DNA from: Collinsella sp.
Lineage (GTDB): Bacteria > Actinomycetota > Coriobacteriia > Coriobacteriales > Coriobacteriaceae
NCBI GenBank assembly: GCA_019419455.1
Contig: DXZW01000027.1
Span: forward strand, 1 to 64,000
DNA: 64,000 nt
Direction of reading: 5' to 3'
Shown here: piece by piece, positions 63,003 to 64,000 of the stretch
How positions within the stretch are numbered: position 1 is the first letter of the stretch
Layout of the letters: every line of letters starts with the position of its first letter
Notes under the pieces: generated by a model
What the model saw: the letters and a program-made list of their open reading frames with translations, nothing else
Told to the model about the DNA's origin: nothing
Database searches by the model: none
Translations under genes and position numbers: made by a program

Positions 63003-64000
63003 CTATTCGTTAACGTCCTCGGTATTGTCGCGGTCACTGGCAAGCATTGCTGCGCCGGCGACTGTCGTCGCCATGGCGGCAGCGGCGAGCCCGGCGGCAA
63101 TGCCGGAACCGTCGCCCGTGTTGGCGAGCTTTCCGCCCGAGCCCTTGCCCTTGTTGCCCTTACCATTCTTATCAGCGCTGTCTGCGTTGGAACCCGTGCC
63201 GCTGCCGTTGCCGGCGCCGGTGCCGCCTGCACTGCCCGAGGCCGCTACGGTAAAGCTTGCGGCTCCGTCGCTGGCGAGCGTGTAGTTCTGCGCCGCGTCG
63301 CCCAAGAGACCGTTCACGCGCACCCAGTACGTTCCTGCGGCAAATGTTTCGCCCTCGGCCATTGCCGTGCCCGGAGCGCCGTTCGCGTCGTGCACAAACT
63401 CGAGCTGGGCCGTGCAGGCATCGGTTTCGAGCTTGCCCTCGAGTGATGCCGCAATCTTGGCGCGCACGTCTTCGCCGGCCTTAAGGCCTTCGAGTCCCTC
63501 AAAATGGGGCGTCAGCGCGCGTGGATCGATATCGATGGGCACAGAGCCCTGCAGCCCCGTAACGGTCTCGTTGCCCAGGGCGTCGACATCCACGTATTCA
63601 ATGGCAAACGCATGGCCCGAAGCTGTCGCGTTGAGCGCGTTGCTGCTGTCGGCAAGGCGGAAATGACCCTCGCCAACGGTCTTGCCATCCTGGAATGAGG
63701 CATCGCTCAGCGAGTCGCCGTACGTCATGCGCATGCGGGTCGGGAGATAGTACGGGAGATAGTACGAAGCCGTCTGCTTGTGCTCCGTATCGTAATTGCG
63801 CTGGTAGATGCTCCGGGCCAGCGCCGCATCAACAAAGTCGGATGCGATGATGCCAATGTGCTTGAGGTAATCTGACTTTGTATCCTCGGTGCCGCTGGGG
63901 TTGATGTACGGGCTCTTATACAGATGCTCGTTGACTACTCGTGCCGAGGTAAAAGGATTGCCTCCGTGCGACAAGCCCGTGCAGCTGGTGTAGTTGATAG
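63003..64000 (-). CDS. Sortase-anchored surface protein, 3' part
   Basis: The C-terminal ~330 residues of a larger protein; the frame stays open through the window edge (INYTSCTGLSHGGNP), so the true start lies beyond 64000. The end has a Gly/Ser/Lys-rich wall-spanning stretch, the sorting signal LANTG (an LPXTG variant), a hydrophobic segment and the tail SDRDNTEDVNE. Upstream it has two Ig-like or beta-rich blocks (about 130-250 of the visible part). It is secreted and attached to peptidoglycan by sortase. Its specific role is unknown. Confidence 0.85.
   Translation of the reverse strand, partial: INYTSCTGLSHGGNPFTSARVVNEHLYKSPYINPSGTEDTKSDYLKHIGIIASDFVDAALARSIYQRNYDTEHKQTASYYLPYYLPTRMRMTYGDSLSDASFQDGKTVGEGHFRLADSSNALNATASGHAFAIEYVDVDALGNETVTGLQGSVPIDIDPRALTPHFEGLEGLKAGEDVRAKIAASLEGKLETDACTAQLEFVHDANGAPGTAMAEGETFAAGTYWVRVNGLLGDAAQNYTLASDGAASFTVAASGSAGGTGAGNGSGTGSNADSADKNGKGNKGKGSGGKLANTGDGSGIAAGLAAAAMATTVAGAAMLASDRDNTEDVNE

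Overview
The window looks like a chromosomal segment of a strictly anaerobic, high-GC, gut-type member of the Coriobacteriia, most consistent with Collinsella. This is inferred from gene content, since no rRNA or other taxonomic marker is present: PTS sugar uptake with a GH4 phospho-alpha-glucosidase, an [FeFe]-hydrogenase, a superoxide reductase, formate-THF ligase, AddAB rather than RecBCD, sortase-type anchoring and abundant intergenic palindromes.

Layout. 1-4740: an alpha-glucoside PTS operon (EIIA, PRD antiterminator, EIICB, GH4 enzyme). 4923-10995: a four-gene run pairing a NuoF-Fe-S/GltD fusion flavoprotein with an [FeFe]-hydrogenase, then a lipoprotein binding protein and a fused permease-ATPase. 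11052-15505: an orphan DinJ/RelB antitoxin, a CPBP protease, a YgiQ radical-SAM protein and a YoaK membrane protein. 15670-18380: fucO, whose terminator hairpin is split by an intact IS3-family element. 18897-24107: an M42 peptidase, mnmA, cysK with a divergent Rrf2 regulator, a small membrane protein and a YerC-type regulator. 24264-31046: addB-addA. 31182-33125: a frameshifted DUF3284 gene and a lower-GC MFS transporter with a small overlapping ORF. 33232-41041: dnaE, a SWIM-SNF2 helicase and superoxide reductase. 41159-47444: a degenerate NadE-like protein, ruvC-ruvA-ruvB and fhs. 47624-51363: a membrane protein with a repeat tail, a CDF transporter and a double zinc-ribbon protein.

51349-62517 is a defence island. 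A type I restriction-modification locus (hsdR-hsdM-hsdS, minus strand) is followed by an inverted tyrosine recombinase, a half-hsdS on the plus strand and a silent hsdS 3' cassette on the minus strand. Four copies of a near-palindromic ~17-20 bp site lie exactly at the TRD boundaries. One strand of the site encodes the central LNGYL motif of HsdS and the other encodes its C-terminal LNSHL motif. This is the most interesting system in the window: a predicted specificity-switching (phase-variable) type I system. Beyond hsdR come an 800-bp stretch with no convincing large gene, a small acidic protein, an ADP-ribosylglycohydrolase and a YhcG/DUF1016 nuclease. The window closes with a small PH-like protein and the 3' part of a sortase-anchored surface protein gene.

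In functional terms the window combines sugar fermentation (PTS, GH4, FucO), redox disposal (hydrogenase, superoxide reductase), cysteine supply and sulfur regulation, and a large share of genome maintenance (AddAB, RuvABC, DnaE, SNF2) next to a switchable restriction barrier.
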